From: Comamonas sp. B21-038
Lineage (GTDB): Bacteria; Pseudomonadota; Gammaproteobacteria; Burkholderiales; Burkholderiaceae_C
Direction: 5' to 3'
Length of the DNA stretch: 64,000 bases
Assembly (NCBI RefSeq): GCF_022387135.1
Contig: NZ_CP092462.1
Coordinates: 3,410,001 to 3,474,000 of the forward strand
Shown: positions 48,074 through 62,879 of the stretch, one piece after another
Position numbering within the stretch: position 1 is the stretch's first letter
Layout: the number at the start of each line of letters is the position of its first letter
Notes under the pieces: generated by a model
Databases searched by the model: none
Seen by the model: the letters and a program-made list of their open reading frames with translations, nothing else
Told to the model about the DNA's origin: nothing
Made by a program: the position numbers and the translations under genes

Positions 48074-48341
48074 ATCTGCCATCGGTGCAGAGGCCCTTTT
48101 TCGCCGCGCGTTGGCATTTTTGCAGGCCCAGACGCCTGCGAAATGTGGGATTTTCTCCTGTTTGAAAAATTATTTTTTCTGTGCGCTGGCCCCGTTTTGC
48201 GCAGGCTCGCAACGGGGATCGCCCCGCAACACACGCACAGCGGTGGTTTGCATGCCCAAATGACGACGCCATGCGCAGTTGCCGCTGTTTTGCTGCACAG
48301 CATGGCGACAGCCCCTGCACACAAAATGCGCAATGCCCCAT
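48074..48341. other. Intergenic region between ampD and the NrdR boxes
   Basis: I see no gene in this stretch. It contains an AT-rich patch near 48160-48180 that may belong to a promoter, but no consensus elements that I can support. The nrdA regulatory boxes begin at 48342. Confidence 0.5.
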
Positions 48342-48357
48342 ACACTACAGGTAGTGT
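48342..48357. promoter_or_regulatory. NrdR box 1
   Basis: ACACTACAGGTAGTGT matches the known NrdR palindrome pattern of ACAC...GTGT with a 16-bp length. Its start is 31 bp from that of box 2, so the boxes sit on the same DNA face as known NrdR pairs do. NrdR represses ribonucleotide reductase genes when dATP is high. Confidence 0.9.
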
Positions 48358-48372
48358 CCAGCGCTCAAGAAA

Positions 48373-48388
48373 ACACTACATGTAGTGT
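48373..48388. promoter_or_regulatory. NrdR box 2
   Basis: ACACTACATGTAGTGT is a perfect 16-bp palindrome. It lies about 80 bp upstream of nrdA. The pair with box 1 supports NrdR control; nrdR itself is not in this window. Confidence 0.92.
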
Positions 48389-48469
48389 GATGCGGTTTCC
48401 AGAGGCTTGGTGATACCGGCATACCACAGCGCTGTTTCTCCGGTTTTTTGCACCCACTGAGAGGACATC

Positions 48470-51367
<2,898 letters not shown>

Positions 51368-51427
51368 CTCCCGCACATCGTCCGAACCTGAACCACCACA
51401 CCGGCCCCCACTAGGAGCGCACCACCC

Positions 51428-52537
51428 ATGCTGAGCTTTGAAGAAGATTCCATCGACGCGTTGGCGCCGCTCGCAGCCACTGCTGCGCTGCCCGCTGCAC
51501 CACCACCTGCAGCGATGTTCAAGCGGGTCAACGCCGCCGACAAGCGCATCATCAACGCCAAGACCGATGTCAACCAGCTGGTGCCGTTCAAATACAAATG
51601 GGCCTGGGAGAAATACCTGGCTACCTGTGCCAACCACTGGATGCCACAAGAGGTCAACATGACGCGCGACATCGCGCTGTGGAAATCCCCAAATGGCCTG
51701 ACCGAGGACGAGCGCCGCATCGTCAAGCGCAACCTGGGCTTTTTCGTCACGGCCGATTCGCTGGCCGCCAACAACATCGTGCTGGGCACCTACCGCCATA
51801 TCACCGCGCCGGAGTGCCGCCAGTTTCTGCTGCGCCAGGCATTCGAGGAAGCCATCCACACCCATGCCTACCAGTACATCGTGGAGTCGCTCGGGCTGGA
51901 TGAATCCGAGATCTTCAACGCCTACAACGAGGTCCCCTCGATCCGCAACAAGGATGCTTTCCTGATCCCGTTCATCGACGCGATCATGGACCCCAACTTC
52001 CAGACCGGCACCTCGCAGACGGACCAGACCTTGCTCAAAAGCCTGATCGTGTTTGCCTGTCTGATGGAGGGCCTGTTCTTCTATGTGGGCTTCACGCAGA
52101 TCCTGGCGCTGGGCCGGCAGAACAAGATGACCGGCGCGGCCGAGCAGTACCAGTACATCCTGCGCGACGAGTCGATGCACTGCAACTTCGGCATCGACCT
52201 GATCAACCAGCTCAAGCTGGAGAACCCCGACCTCTGGACTGCTGCATTCAAGGACGAGATCAAGGCCTTGTTTATTCAAGCAGTCGAACTTGAATATCAA
52301 TACGCAGAAGACACGATGCCCAGAGGTGTGCTGGGCATGAACGCAGCGATGTTCAAAGGCTACCTGCGCTACATCGCCAACCGCCGCGCAACGCAGATCG
52401 GCCTCGATGCGTTGTACCCCAACGAGGACAATCCGTTCCCGTGGATGAGCGAGATGATCGACCTGAAAAAAGAGAGAAATTTCTTTGAGACCCGCGTCAT
52501 CGAATACCAGTCCGGCGGCGCGCTTTCCTGGGATTGA
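51428..52537 (+). CDS. nrdB: Class Ia ribonucleotide reductase small subunit
   Basis: This 369-residue diiron protein generates the tyrosyl radical for NrdA. The metal-binding helix has E141-x-x-H144 with the radical tyrosine at Y148 (EEAIHTHAY), as in E. coli E115/H118/Y122. The second helix pair carries [10 protein letters not shown]. The first 30 residues are Ala/Pro-rich and lie outside the fold. The start has a TAGGAGCGC ribosome-binding site. It is cotranscribed with nrdA by position. Confidence 0.96.
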   Translation: MLSFEEDSIDALAPLAATAALPAAPPPAAMFKRVNAADKRIINAKTDVNQLVPFKYKWAWEKYLATCANHWMPQEVNMTRDIALWKSPNGLTEDERRIVKRNLGFFVTADSLAANNIVLGTYRHITAPECRQFLLRQAFEEAIHTHAYQYIVESLGLDESEIFNAYNEVPSIRNKDAFLIPFIDAIMDPNFQTGTSQTDQTLLKSLIVFACLMEGLFFYVGFTQILALGRQNKMTGAAEQYQYILRDESMHCNFGIDLINQLKLENPDLWTAAFKDEIKALFIQAVELEYQYAEDTMPRGVLGMNAAMFKGYLRYIANRRATQIGLDALYPNEDNPFPWMSEMIDLKKERNFFETRVIEYQSGGALSWD

Positions 52538-52550
52538 CGCCGACCTTGAT

Positions 52551-52623
52551 GTGCAAACCCCGTCAGAATGTGGTTTTCCTGAGAGAAAACTGTGAAATTT
52601 GGCGTCTTTATTGAGGTTTGCAC
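52551..52623. repeat. Nested inverted repeats downstream of nrdB
   Basis: GTGCAAACC (52551-52559) is perfectly complementary to GGTTTGCAC (52615-52623). Between them, GTTTTC (52573-52578) pairs with GAAAAC (52585-52590). There is no T-run after the outer arm. It could be an RNA structure at the 3' end of the nrdAB transcript or in the leader of the H1-like gene. Confidence 0.45.
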
Positions 52624-52732
52624 TATGCCAGTTGCTAGCAGCTGATGCACAATTCAGTTTGCTATCAAAACTTCGTGTCGAATTCAATCAGGCATGAAGT
52701 CTGCTTTCTAAATTGACCCGAAGGAGAAGAGC

Positions 52733-53623
52733 ATGGCAACGTCCAAAGCAAGCAAGAAAACTGCTGACACCAAGGCAACTGCCAAGAAGGCAGCCGCAAC
52801 CAAGGCAGCCGCCCCCAAGGCTGCTGCAAAGCCAAAGGCCGCTGCCAAGCCAGCCGCCACCAAGGCAGCTGCAAAGCCTGCTGCCAAGGCCGTTGCCAAA
52901 AAGGCAGCTGCTAAGCCAGCCGCCGCAAAGAAGACCGCCGCCAAGCCCGCAACCAAATCCACCGCAGCCGCCAAGACTGCCGTGAAGAAGGCTGCCGCTC
53001 CAGCCAAGAAGGCTGCTGCTCCGGCCAAGAAGGCCGCAGCTCCTGCGAAGAAGGCTGCCGCTCCGGCAAAGAAGGCCGCAGCTCCAGCCAAGAAGGCTGC
53101 AGCTCCTGCGAAGAAGGCCGCTGCTCCTGCCAAGAAGGCTGCAGCTCCTGCGAAGAAGGCCGCTGCTCCTGCGAAGAAGGCTGCTGCTCCTGCGAAGAAG
53201 GCCGCTGCTCCTGCGAAGAAGGCCGCAGCTCCTGCGAAGAAGGCCGCTGCTCCTGCGAAGAAGGCTGCCGCTCCAGCCAAGAAGGCCGCTGCTCCTGCGA
53301 AGAAGGCTGCCGCTCCTGCGAAGAAGGCCGCTGCTCCCGCCAAGAAGGCTGCTGCTCCTGCGAAGAAGGCCGCTGCTCCCGCCAAGAAGGCTGCGGCTCC
53401 TGCGAAGAAGGCCGCTGCTCCTGCCAAGGCTCCCGCACCCGCCAAGAAGGCTGCTGCTCCTGCCAAGGCTCCAGCACCTGCCAAGAAGGCCGCTCCCGCC
53501 AAGAAGGCTGCCGCTCCTGCCAAGGCCCCAGCTGCTGCTGCGCCTGCTGCTGCAGAGCCCGTCAAGACCGTGCTCAGCACCAATGCTGCATGGCCTTTCC
53601 CGACCAACAGCCGCCCACAATAA
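52733..53623 (+). CDS. Histone H1-like Lys/Ala-rich DNA-binding protein
   Basis: This 296-residue protein is almost entirely Ala, Lys and Pro. It is like the C-terminal tail of eukaryotic histone H1 and the H1-like proteins of Bordetella and Ralstonia. A variable N-terminal part (1-86) is followed by 20 perfect AAAPAKK units (residues 87-226), a degenerate stretch with APAPAKK, and a non-repetitive end with AWPFPTNSRP. The protein would coat DNA nonspecifically through its lysines. A GAAGGAGAAG ribosome-binding site lies before the ATG. Repeat number should vary between strains. Confidence 0.9.
   Translation: MATSKASKKTADTKATAKKAAATKAAAPKAAAKPKAAAKPAATKAAAKPAAKAVAKKAAAKPAAAKKTAAKPATKSTAAAKTAVKKAAAPAKKAAAPAKKAAAPAKKAAAPAKKAAAPAKKAAAPAKKAAAPAKKAAAPAKKAAAPAKKAAAPAKKAAAPAKKAAAPAKKAAAPAKKAAAPAKKAAAPAKKAAAPAKKAAAPAKKAAAPAKKAAAPAKKAAAPAKKAAAPAKAPAPAKKAAAPAKAPAPAKKAAPAKKAAAPAKAPAAAAPAAAEPVKTVLSTNAAWPFPTNSRPQ
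52991..53410 (+). repeat. Twenty tandem 21-bp units encoding AAAPAKK
   Basis: Twenty consecutive in-frame 21-bp units lie inside the H1-like gene. Synonymous changes (GCC/GCT/GCA and CCT/CCA/CCG/CCC) vary between units while the peptide is constant, so the array is old enough to drift but selected at protein level. Confidence 0.95.
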
Positions 53624-53676
53624 GAAAACCAAGCCGGGCAATATGCCCGGGTGCCGCAAGGCACTGCTTGGTCAGC

Positions 53677-53706
53677 AAGGCAACGCGATGCGTTGCCTTT
53701 TTTCTT
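53677..53706 (+). terminator. Intrinsic terminator after the H1-like gene
   Basis: AAGGCAACGC (53677-53686) pairs with GCGTTGCCTT (53690-53699) around a GAT loop, followed by TTTTTTCTT. Confidence 0.92.
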
Positions 53707-53771
53707 GTCTGCGGTGCAGCGCTATTCATGTCTGGCTGCAAGGCCTCCCAAATGCCAGACAATACGGGCTC

Positions 53772-54452
53772 ATGAATGATGCCCTTCCGACACCGCAAGC
53801 CCACGCGCAAGTTGCCACTGCAGCGATGGCGCGCAAACCCAGTGCAGCCCGCCTGCGCAAGATTGACATGATCCTGGGCTCGGCAGAGCGGCATTTCGCG
53901 TTGCTGGGTTTTGAAGGTGCACCGCTGGAGCAGATCGCACAGGACGCCGGCTTCAGCCGCCACAACCTGCTGTACTACTACCCCAGCAAAGAGGCGCTGT
54001 ACCAGGCCGTGCTGGTATCGGTGATCGATGACTGGCTGGGCCATATGACGGGCCTGTCCAAGGATGGAGACCCGGCGCAGCAGATCCGCCAGTACATCCG
54101 TGAGAAGTTCGAGTTCGCGCGTACCCGCCCTTTCGGCAGCCAGTTGTTCACCAAGGAGATGATTGCCGGTGCGCCATTTGCCGCCTCCGCAGTGCGCGAA
54201 CGCATCGCACCATTGCTGGCGGCCAATGTGGCGGCGTTCACGCATTGGGCAGGCCTAGGCCTGATTGCGCCGGTCAACTTCCAGCACCTGATGTTCAGCA
54301 TCTGGGCCATCACCCAAGGCTATGTCGACCAGCAAACCCAGTTTGCATTGCTGCAGGACAAAGCGGCGCTCGATGCTGGTGATTTCGCCCAGGCCGAGAC
54401 CCTGCTGGTGCAGATGCTGTCGGCCACGCTCAAGATTGACCTGCCCGGCTGA
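53772..54452 (+). CDS. RutR-like TetR family regulator
   Basis: This 226-residue protein has an N-terminal TetR helix-turn-helix (about residues 30-75, with [31 protein letters not shown]). Its C-terminal ligand-binding domain resembles RutR, including [11 protein letters not shown] and [13 protein letters not shown]. RutR in E. coli senses uracil or thymine and controls pyrimidine use. Pyrimidine-degradation genes lie 4.3 kb away past groESL, which supports the same role here. No strong ribosome-binding site precedes the ATG; an ATG in frame at 53583 is much less likely. Confidence 0.85.
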   Translation: MNDALPTPQAHAQVATAAMARKPSAARLRKIDMILGSAERHFALLGFEGAPLEQIAQDAGFSRHNLLYYYPSKEALYQAVLVSVIDDWLGHMTGLSKDGDPAQQIRQYIREKFEFARTRPFGSQLFTKEMIAGAPFAASAVRERIAPLLAANVAAFTHWAGLGLIAPVNFQHLMFSIWAITQGYVDQQTQFALLQDKAALDAGDFAQAETLLVQMLSATLKIDLPG

Positions 54453-54664
54453 GCCGCTGCTGGCAGCTTGCAGGCTGTGCCACCAAGAGGCTCGGCACCG
54501 CGCAGATATCGCGGCCCGGGGGCGCTGCGCTGCATCGGCCCACCGCCTGCACTGCATCCATTTTGATAGCAAGACGCCAAGCATCTATCGCCGCTTGCGT
54601 CATTTCCGCAGTGAGGGTTCGTGAACAGGCAACGCGTCCGCCACGAATTTTTCACCCCCGCAGT

Positions 54665-54690
54665 CTTGAACTGTCATCAAATGACCTTAT
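54665..54690 (+). promoter_or_regulatory. Candidate heat-shock (sigma-32) promoter of groESL
   Basis: CTTGAAC (54665-54671) is followed after 13 bases by CCTTAT (54685-54690). The -35 half is close to the sigma-32 consensus; the -10 half is weaker than CCCCAT. The CIRCE operator starts 3 bp downstream, so repressor binding would overlap the transcription start. Confidence 0.55.
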
Positions 54691-54692
54691 TA

Positions 54693-54719
54693 TTAGCACT
54701 CGAAGGGGTAGAGTGCTAA
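54693..54719. promoter_or_regulatory. CIRCE operator (HrcA binding site)
   Basis: TTAGCACTC (54693-54701), a 9-base spacer and GAGTGCTAA (54711-54719) form a perfect consensus CIRCE. HrcA represses chaperonin genes through it. It lies 93 bp before groES. The rest of the 359-bp gap upstream (54453-54664) shows no gene. Confidence 0.98.
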
Positions 54720-54811
54720 AACCACCGCTTCTCAAAAATTTTTGCGTATTTGGCGCGGCGGCTGCCGGGCCATCTTTCATCCAACCTGGTATTGAAATTG
54801 AAGGAGTTGTT

Positions 54812-55102
54812 ATGAACCTGCGTCCTCTGCACGATCGCGTGATCGTTAAGCGTCTGGAAAACGAAACCAAGACCGCTTCGGGCATCTACATCCCCGACAA
54901 CGCTGCTGAAAAGCCAGACCAAGGCGAAGTGCTGGCGGTTGGCCCAGGCAAGAAGAACGACAAGGGCGAGTCCATCACGTTGGGCGTGAAGGTCGGCGAC
55001 CGCGTGCTGTTCGGCAAGTACTCCGGCCAATCGGTCAAGGTGGACGGCAATGAACTGCTGGTCATGAAGGAAGAAGACCTGTTCGCTGTCGTAGAGAAAT
55101 AA
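54812..55102 (+). CDS. groES: Co-chaperonin GroES
   Basis: This 96-residue protein caps the GroEL cavity. It has the family N-terminus [14 protein letters not shown], a mobile loop (about 17-34, with [11 protein letters not shown]) and the closing strand [11 protein letters not shown]. An AAGGAG ribosome-binding site is 7 bases upstream. groEL follows on the same strand after 166 bp. Expression is set by CIRCE/HrcA and probably sigma-32. Confidence 0.98.
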   Translation: MNLRPLHDRVIVKRLENETKTASGIYIPDNAAEKPDQGEVLAVGPGKKNDKGESITLGVKVGDRVLFGKYSGQSVKVDGNELLVMKEEDLFAVVEK

Positions 55103-55111
55103 AGCTACTGC

Positions 55112-55197
55112 GCAGGCGTCATGCGTCGTTGCGCGGTGCTCGCAATCCTCACGTACCCAAGTACGTTCCGGTTGCTGTGCTCCATGCGCCTAGCCTG
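55112..55197. repeat. Long imperfect inverted repeat between groES and groEL
   Basis: The centre ACGTACCCAAGTACGT (55151-55166) is a perfect hairpin. Flanks continue the pairing imperfectly: left GGTGCTCGCAA with right TTGCTGTGCTCC, and left CAGGCGTCATG with right CATGCGCCTAGCCTG. It resembles intergenic REP-like hairpins seen in betaproteobacteria. Lying inside the groESL transcript, it may slow decay or alter the GroES/GroEL ratio; that is inference. Confidence 0.6.
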
Positions 55198-55259
55198 ACA
55201 CCTGCTCGCTACGCTTTTTCCCGAGCATTCATTCTCATTTCAAGTTTTCAAGTATTTAG

Positions 55260-56912
<1,653 letters not shown>

Positions 56913-56980
56913 TTGCCCCGGCTGTCATAGCGCACCGCCAAGCCTGCAAGACCTCTTGCGGGCTGGGTGCCAGACACCCA

Positions 56981-57014
56981 AAACCCGGCACCGTCAAGGT
57001 GGCCGGGTTTTTTA
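56981..57014 (+). terminator. Intrinsic terminator after groEL
   Basis: AACCCGGC (56983-56990) pairs with GCCGGGTT, and ACC/GGT extends the stem inward past a bulge. A T-run to 57014 follows. It ends the groESL operon. Confidence 0.88.
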
Positions 57015-57092
57015 TCGTCTAGGGCCAGGATGCCCTTGGACAGCTGCAGCGCCGCGTGAAGGGGCGACTGCAGCTATCGCCTCTGCACCGAC

Positions 57093-58349
57093 TCAGCGGC
57101 AGGCGCGCTCCAGCATCGCATGCAGCAGCACATTGCAACCTGCGGTGATGTGCTCGGGCTTGGCGTCTTCGATCTCGTTGTGCGATATGCCATCCTTGCA
57201 GGGGATGAAGATCATGCCTGCGGGCGCCAGGCGCGCCATGTAGACGGCATCATGGCCCGCGCCCGAGACGGCATCCATATGGGAATAACCCAGCATCTGC
57301 GCGCCGCGCCGCACGGCATCGATGCAATCGGGGTTGAAGGGCTGCGCGGTGTAGCTGGACACCAGATCGATCCTGATCGGCAGTCCGGTCTCCTGGCTGA
57401 TGCGCTGGGCCACCGCGCGGATGTCCTGGTCCATCGCCTCGCAATCGGCATCGGTGGCATTGCGCAGGTCGATGCTGAATTTCACCTCGCCCGGAATTAC
57501 GTTGCGGCTGTTGGGGTGCACATGCACCATGCCGACCGTGCCGCGCCCGTGCGGCGGGTGGCGGTGCGCGCAGGCCACCACTTCCTGCATCACCTGGGTG
57601 GCGACCTGCAACGCATCCTTGCGCAGCGCCATCGGCGTGGGGCCGGCATGCGCCTCCATGCCGGTGACGGTGCAGTCATACCAGCGGATGCCGAGCACGC
57701 CGGTCACGACGCCAATCGTCTTGTCATGGTCCTCCAGCACCGGGCCTTGCTCGATATGGGTTTCAAAGTAGTAGCCAATCGGGTGGTCACCCGGCTCCTG
57801 CGGGCCGATGTAGCCGATGCGCTCCAGCTCGTCCTTGACGCTCTTGCCATCGGTATCCTTGGCGGCATAGGCATGCTCCAGGCTGAAGGCCTTGGCAAAC
57901 ACGCCCGAACCCATCATCACCGGCACAAAGCGCGAGCCCTCCTCGTTGGTCCAGAAGGCCACCTCGATGGGCGCCTCGGTCTCGATGCCATGGTCGTTGA
58001 GCGTGCGCACCACCTCGATGCCGGCAAGCACACCATAATTGCCATCAAACTTGCCGCCGGTGGGCTGCGTATCGATATGGCTGCCCGTCATGATCGGCGG
58101 CAGGCTGTTGTTGCGGCCCGGGCGGCGCATGAAGCCATTGCCGATCTTGTCGATGGTGACGGTCATCCCCGCTTCCTTGGCCCAGCGTGTCACCAGGTCG
58201 CGCCCCTGGCGGTCCAGGTCGGTCAAGGCAAGGCGGCACACGCCTCCTTTGGCCGTCGCACCAATCTGGGCCAGCTCCATCAGCGATGCCCAGAGCCGGT
58301 TGCCATTGATGCGCAGCTGGCTGGTATCGGTCTTCACTTTCGTGTCCAT
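57093..58349 (-). CDS. N-carbamoyl-beta-alanine amidohydrolase (M20 family)
   Basis: This 418-residue metal-dependent amidohydrolase completes reductive pyrimidine degradation by converting N-carbamoyl-beta-alanine to beta-alanine, CO2 and ammonia. M20 metal motifs are GSHIDTQPTGGKFDG, NEEGSRF and ETHIEQGPVL, with a dimerisation region around GMEAHAGPTPM and SGAGHDA near the end. The start at 58349 has an AAGGAGATC ribosome-binding site; an ATG at 58439 would run into the upstream gene. Allantoate or N-carbamoyl-amino-acid amidohydrolases look alike; the adjacent hydantoinase and preTA decide for the pyrimidine role. Confidence 0.9.
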   Translation of the reverse strand: MDTKVKTDTSQLRINGNRLWASLMELAQIGATAKGGVCRLALTDLDRQGRDLVTRWAKEAGMTVTIDKIGNGFMRRPGRNNSLPPIMTGSHIDTQPTGGKFDGNYGVLAGIEVVRTLNDHGIETEAPIEVAFWTNEEGSRFVPVMMGSGVFAKAFSLEHAYAAKDTDGKSVKDELERIGYIGPQEPGDHPIGYYFETHIEQGPVLEDHDKTIGVVTGVLGIRWYDCTVTGMEAHAGPTPMALRKDALQVATQVMQEVVACAHRHPPHGRGTVGMVHVHPNSRNVIPGEVKFSIDLRNATDADCEAMDQDIRAVAQRISQETGLPIRIDLVSSYTAQPFNPDCIDAVRRGAQMLGYSHMDAVSGAGHDAVYMARLAPAGMIFIPCKDGISHNEIEDAKPEHITAGCNVLLHAMLERACR

Positions 58350-58365
58350 GCTCGATCTCCTTGTT

Positions 58366-59850
<1,485 letters not shown>

Positions 59851-59880
59851 TCAGGTCACAGAAAGGGCGGCAGCTGCTGC

Positions 59881-61386
59881 TCAGGCGCGCCGCAGCAGGG
59901 CCTGTGAAGCCGCCACATGGCTGGCCATGCCGATGCGGTACACCACGGCGGCGATGAACAGGCCTATGAACCAGGCATAGGCGTACAGGTCTTTGAACAG
60001 GGCCCCCACATTGGGGAAGCTGGCAGGAAACGCGGCGTTGAGAAAGCCCGGAATATTGGGCGCCACACCGCAGGCAAAGGCGGCAACGGCCACCCAGTTC
60101 CAGCCGCCGGAGTAACTGTATTTACCGCCCTCGCGGTAGAGCTCTTCCACATCCAGCTGGGTGCGGCGGATCAGGAAATAGTCGACCATCAGGATCCCGG
60201 CGATCGGGCCCAGCAGCGCGGAGTAGCCGATCAGCCAGGTGAAGATGTAGCCCTGGGTGGATTCCAGAATCTTCCAGGGCATCATCAAAATCGCAATCGC
60301 CACGGTGATGTAGCCGCCGGTGCGGTAGCTGATGCGCTTGGGGTTCAGCGCCGAAAAGTCATAGGCAGGCCCCACCAGATTGGCGGCGAGGTTGACACTC
60401 ACCGTATCCACCAGCAGCACGATGAGGGCGATCAGCACTGCAGCGCCCGTCATGCGCGCGGCCACGTCCACCGGATCCCACAAGGCCTTGCCATAGATGA
60501 CCACGGTGGCCGACGTGACGATCACCGCCAAGGCCGCGAGCAAACCCATGGGCACCGGCAGGCCAATCGCCTGGCCCACCACCTGGTCCCGCTGCGAACG
60601 GGCAAAGCGGGTGAAGTCCGGAATGTTCAGCGCCAACGTGGCCCAGAAGCCAATCATGGCCGTGAGCGACGGCCAGAAGGTGCTCCAGAACTGGCCCGCC
60701 TTGGCTTCGCCGGGCGCAAAGGCCGACGGCTTGCTCAGGATCGGGCCAAAGCCGCCCGCCTTGTCATACACCCACCACAGCAGCACAAAGCAGATCACGA
60801 TCTTGGCAGGCGCGGTATAGGTCTCGAGCTTGCGGATGGACTCGATGCCATGCACCACAAAATAGAACTGGATGGCCCAGAACACCAGAAAGCAGACGAG
60901 CTGCGCAATGTTGATGCCCAGCCACGAGATCTTCTCGCTCTCCAGCGGATGGCCCAGGATCACCCCGAGCAAGGTGTAGATCATCAGGCCGCCGAACCAG
61001 GTCTGGATGCCATACCAGCCGCAGGCCACCAGCGCGCGCAGCACCGCAGGCAGCTTGGCGCCCTGGGTGCCGAACGAGGCGCGGGCCAGCACCGCATAGG
61101 GGATGCCGTACTTGGCGCCCGCATGCCCGATCAGCAGCATCGGCACCAGCACGATCACATTGGCCAGAAACACGGTCATCACCGCCTGGAACGCCGACAT
61201 GCCGCCCTCTACGAGGCTCGCTGCCAAGGTGTAGGCAGGAATGCACATCACCATGCCGATCCACAACGCCGTGAAGTGGTACCACGTCCACGTTCGCTGC
61301 GAAGCTTGCGTGGGTGCGAGGTCGTGGTTCCAAAGGCCGCCGGCATCACTGCCAGTGGCACCCCCTGCTTGCGCGTCATGGGACAT
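59881..61386 (-). CDS. NCS1 family permease (uracil/hydantoin/allantoin type)
   Basis: This 501-residue transporter has about twelve membrane segments and the NCS1 N-terminus NHDLAPTQASQRTWTWYHF. Relatives include the hydantoin transporter Mhp1 and allantoin permease PucI. The position between preA and hydA in one operon suggests it imports uracil, thymine or a hydantoin-like substrate. An AAGGAGTGAGC ribosome-binding site precedes the start. The exact substrate cannot be read from the sequence. Confidence 0.92.
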   Translation of the reverse strand: MSHDAQAGGATGSDAGGLWNHDLAPTQASQRTWTWYHFTALWIGMVMCIPAYTLAASLVEGGMSAFQAVMTVFLANVIVLVPMLLIGHAGAKYGIPYAVLARASFGTQGAKLPAVLRALVACGWYGIQTWFGGLMIYTLLGVILGHPLESEKISWLGINIAQLVCFLVFWAIQFYFVVHGIESIRKLETYTAPAKIVICFVLLWWVYDKAGGFGPILSKPSAFAPGEAKAGQFWSTFWPSLTAMIGFWATLALNIPDFTRFARSQRDQVVGQAIGLPVPMGLLAALAVIVTSATVVIYGKALWDPVDVAARMTGAAVLIALIVLLVDTVSVNLAANLVGPAYDFSALNPKRISYRTGGYITVAIAILMMPWKILESTQGYIFTWLIGYSALLGPIAGILMVDYFLIRRTQLDVEELYREGGKYSYSGGWNWVAVAAFACGVAPNIPGFLNAAFPASFPNVGALFKDLYAYAWFIGLFIAAVVYRIGMASHVAASQALLRRA

Positions 61387-61513
61387 TGCTCACTCCTTGA
61401 GAGGTGTTATCAATACGTTCTAAGCATCCAAATCCAAAGCCTTGCGTTCCATCCTGCCGCTCCACACCACCATGCAAAAAGCGCGCCACCATTGCTGGCG
61501 GTGCGCCTGCCGT

Positions 61514-62836
61514 TCAAGGTGCCATCTGCGCGGCCACCCGTGCCGGATTGTTGGGGTGGGTGGTCCAGTTGGCGTACTCGCCGGTGACGACCTTGCCGGT
61601 GCGCGCATCCACCTCGCCGGGCTGCAGGCTGCGCATCACAATCGTGTCGGGCACCGGGCAGATCGATACGCAGAGGTTGCAGCCCACGCATTCGGCCTCG
61701 TTGACCTCAAAGCGGCGCTCGCCGGCATCGCCCTTCTGGTAGAAGATGGCCTGGTGCGAGGTGTCTTCACAGACCACATGGCAGCGCCCGCACTGGATGC
61801 AACTGTCCTGGTTGATCACCGCCTTGTCGATATGGTTGAGGTTCAGGTCCTTCCAGTCCTTGACGGTGGGCACGGCACGGCCCTGGAAGTCTTCGATGGT
61901 CTTGAAACCATGGGCATCCATGTAGTTCGACAGGCCGTCGCACATGTCCTGCACGATCTTGAAGCCATACACCATCGCGGCGGTGCAGACCTGCACCGTG
62001 CCACAGCCCAGCGCCATGTATTCGGCGGCATCCCTCCAGGTGGTGATGCCGCCGATGCCCGAAATCGGCAGGCCCGCAGTCTGCGGATCGCGCGCGATCT
62101 CGGCCACCATGTTCTGGGCGATCGGCTTGACCGCCGGCCCGCAGTAACCGCCATGCGAGCCTTGTCCATCGGTGCTGGGGTGCATCACCAGGGTGTCCAG
62201 GTTCACGCCCATCACCGAGTTGATCGTGTTGATCAGCGACACCGCATCGGCGCCACCGGCCTTGGCGGCACGCGCCGGAAAGCGCACATCGGTGATGTTG
62301 GGCGTGAGCTTGACGATCACCGGCAGGCGGCTGTAGTGCTTGCACCATTCGGTGACCATCTGGATGTACTCGGGCACCTGGCCCACGGCCGCGCCCATGC
62401 CGCGCTCGCTCATGCCGTGCGGGCAGCCAAAGTTCAGCTCAATGCCATCGGCGCCGGTGTCTTCCACCATCGGCAGGATGCGCTTCCAGCTCTCCTCCAC
62501 ACAGGGCACCATCAGCGAGGCAATCAGCGCGCGGTCCGGCCAGGCCCGCTTTACGCGGGTCATCTCGTCCAGGTTGATCTGCAGGGGCCGGTCGGTGATC
62601 AGCTCGATGTTGTTCAGGCCCATGACGCGCCGGTCCTGCGACATCAAGGTGGAGTAGCGCGGCCCGTTGACATTGACCACATGCGGGTCCTCGCCCAGGG
62701 TCTTCCAGACCACACCGCCCCAGCCTGCTTCGAAGGCGCGGGTGACATTGATTTCCTTGTCGGTCGGCGGCGCAGAGGCCAGCCAGAAGGGGTTGGGACT
62801 GCGGATGCCCAGAAAATTGCTGCGAATATCGGCCAT
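61514..62836 (-). CDS. preA: NAD-dependent dihydropyrimidine dehydrogenase subunit PreA
   Basis: This 440-residue flavoprotein reduces uracil and thymine to dihydro forms using electrons from PreT. The N-terminal FMN barrel resembles dihydroorotate dehydrogenase (NPFWLASAPPTDKEIN, then ELNFGCPHGM near residue 125). The C-terminus has two [4Fe-4S] clusters (CIQCGRCHVVC and CVGCNLCVSICPVPD). An AAGGAATCGCC site precedes the ATG. preT lies 43 bp upstream and the permease 127 bp downstream. Confidence 0.96.
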   Translation of the reverse strand: MADIRSNFLGIRSPNPFWLASAPPTDKEINVTRAFEAGWGGVVWKTLGEDPHVVNVNGPRYSTLMSQDRRVMGLNNIELITDRPLQINLDEMTRVKRAWPDRALIASLMVPCVEESWKRILPMVEDTGADGIELNFGCPHGMSERGMGAAVGQVPEYIQMVTEWCKHYSRLPVIVKLTPNITDVRFPARAAKAGGADAVSLINTINSVMGVNLDTLVMHPSTDGQGSHGGYCGPAVKPIAQNMVAEIARDPQTAGLPISGIGGITTWRDAAEYMALGCGTVQVCTAAMVYGFKIVQDMCDGLSNYMDAHGFKTIEDFQGRAVPTVKDWKDLNLNHIDKAVINQDSCIQCGRCHVVCEDTSHQAIFYQKGDAGERRFEVNEAECVGCNLCVSICPVPDTIVMRSLQPGEVDARTGKVVTGEYANWTTHPNNPARVAAQMAP

Positions 62837-62879
62837 GGCGATTCCTTGGTTCGGTGGATGGAAGGCTGGGGCTGCGCCG

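Noticed and set aside
52991..53410. Regular repeats that might suggest a CRISPR array
   Set aside because: Units are 21 bp, directly abutting without spacers, in frame and protein-coding.
52688..53664. Two long minus-strand open frames (Ser/Leu/Gly-rich and Ala/Phe-rich) across the H1-like gene
   Set aside because: The 21-bp repeat leaves several frames open at once; only the plus frame has a ribosome-binding site and a family match.
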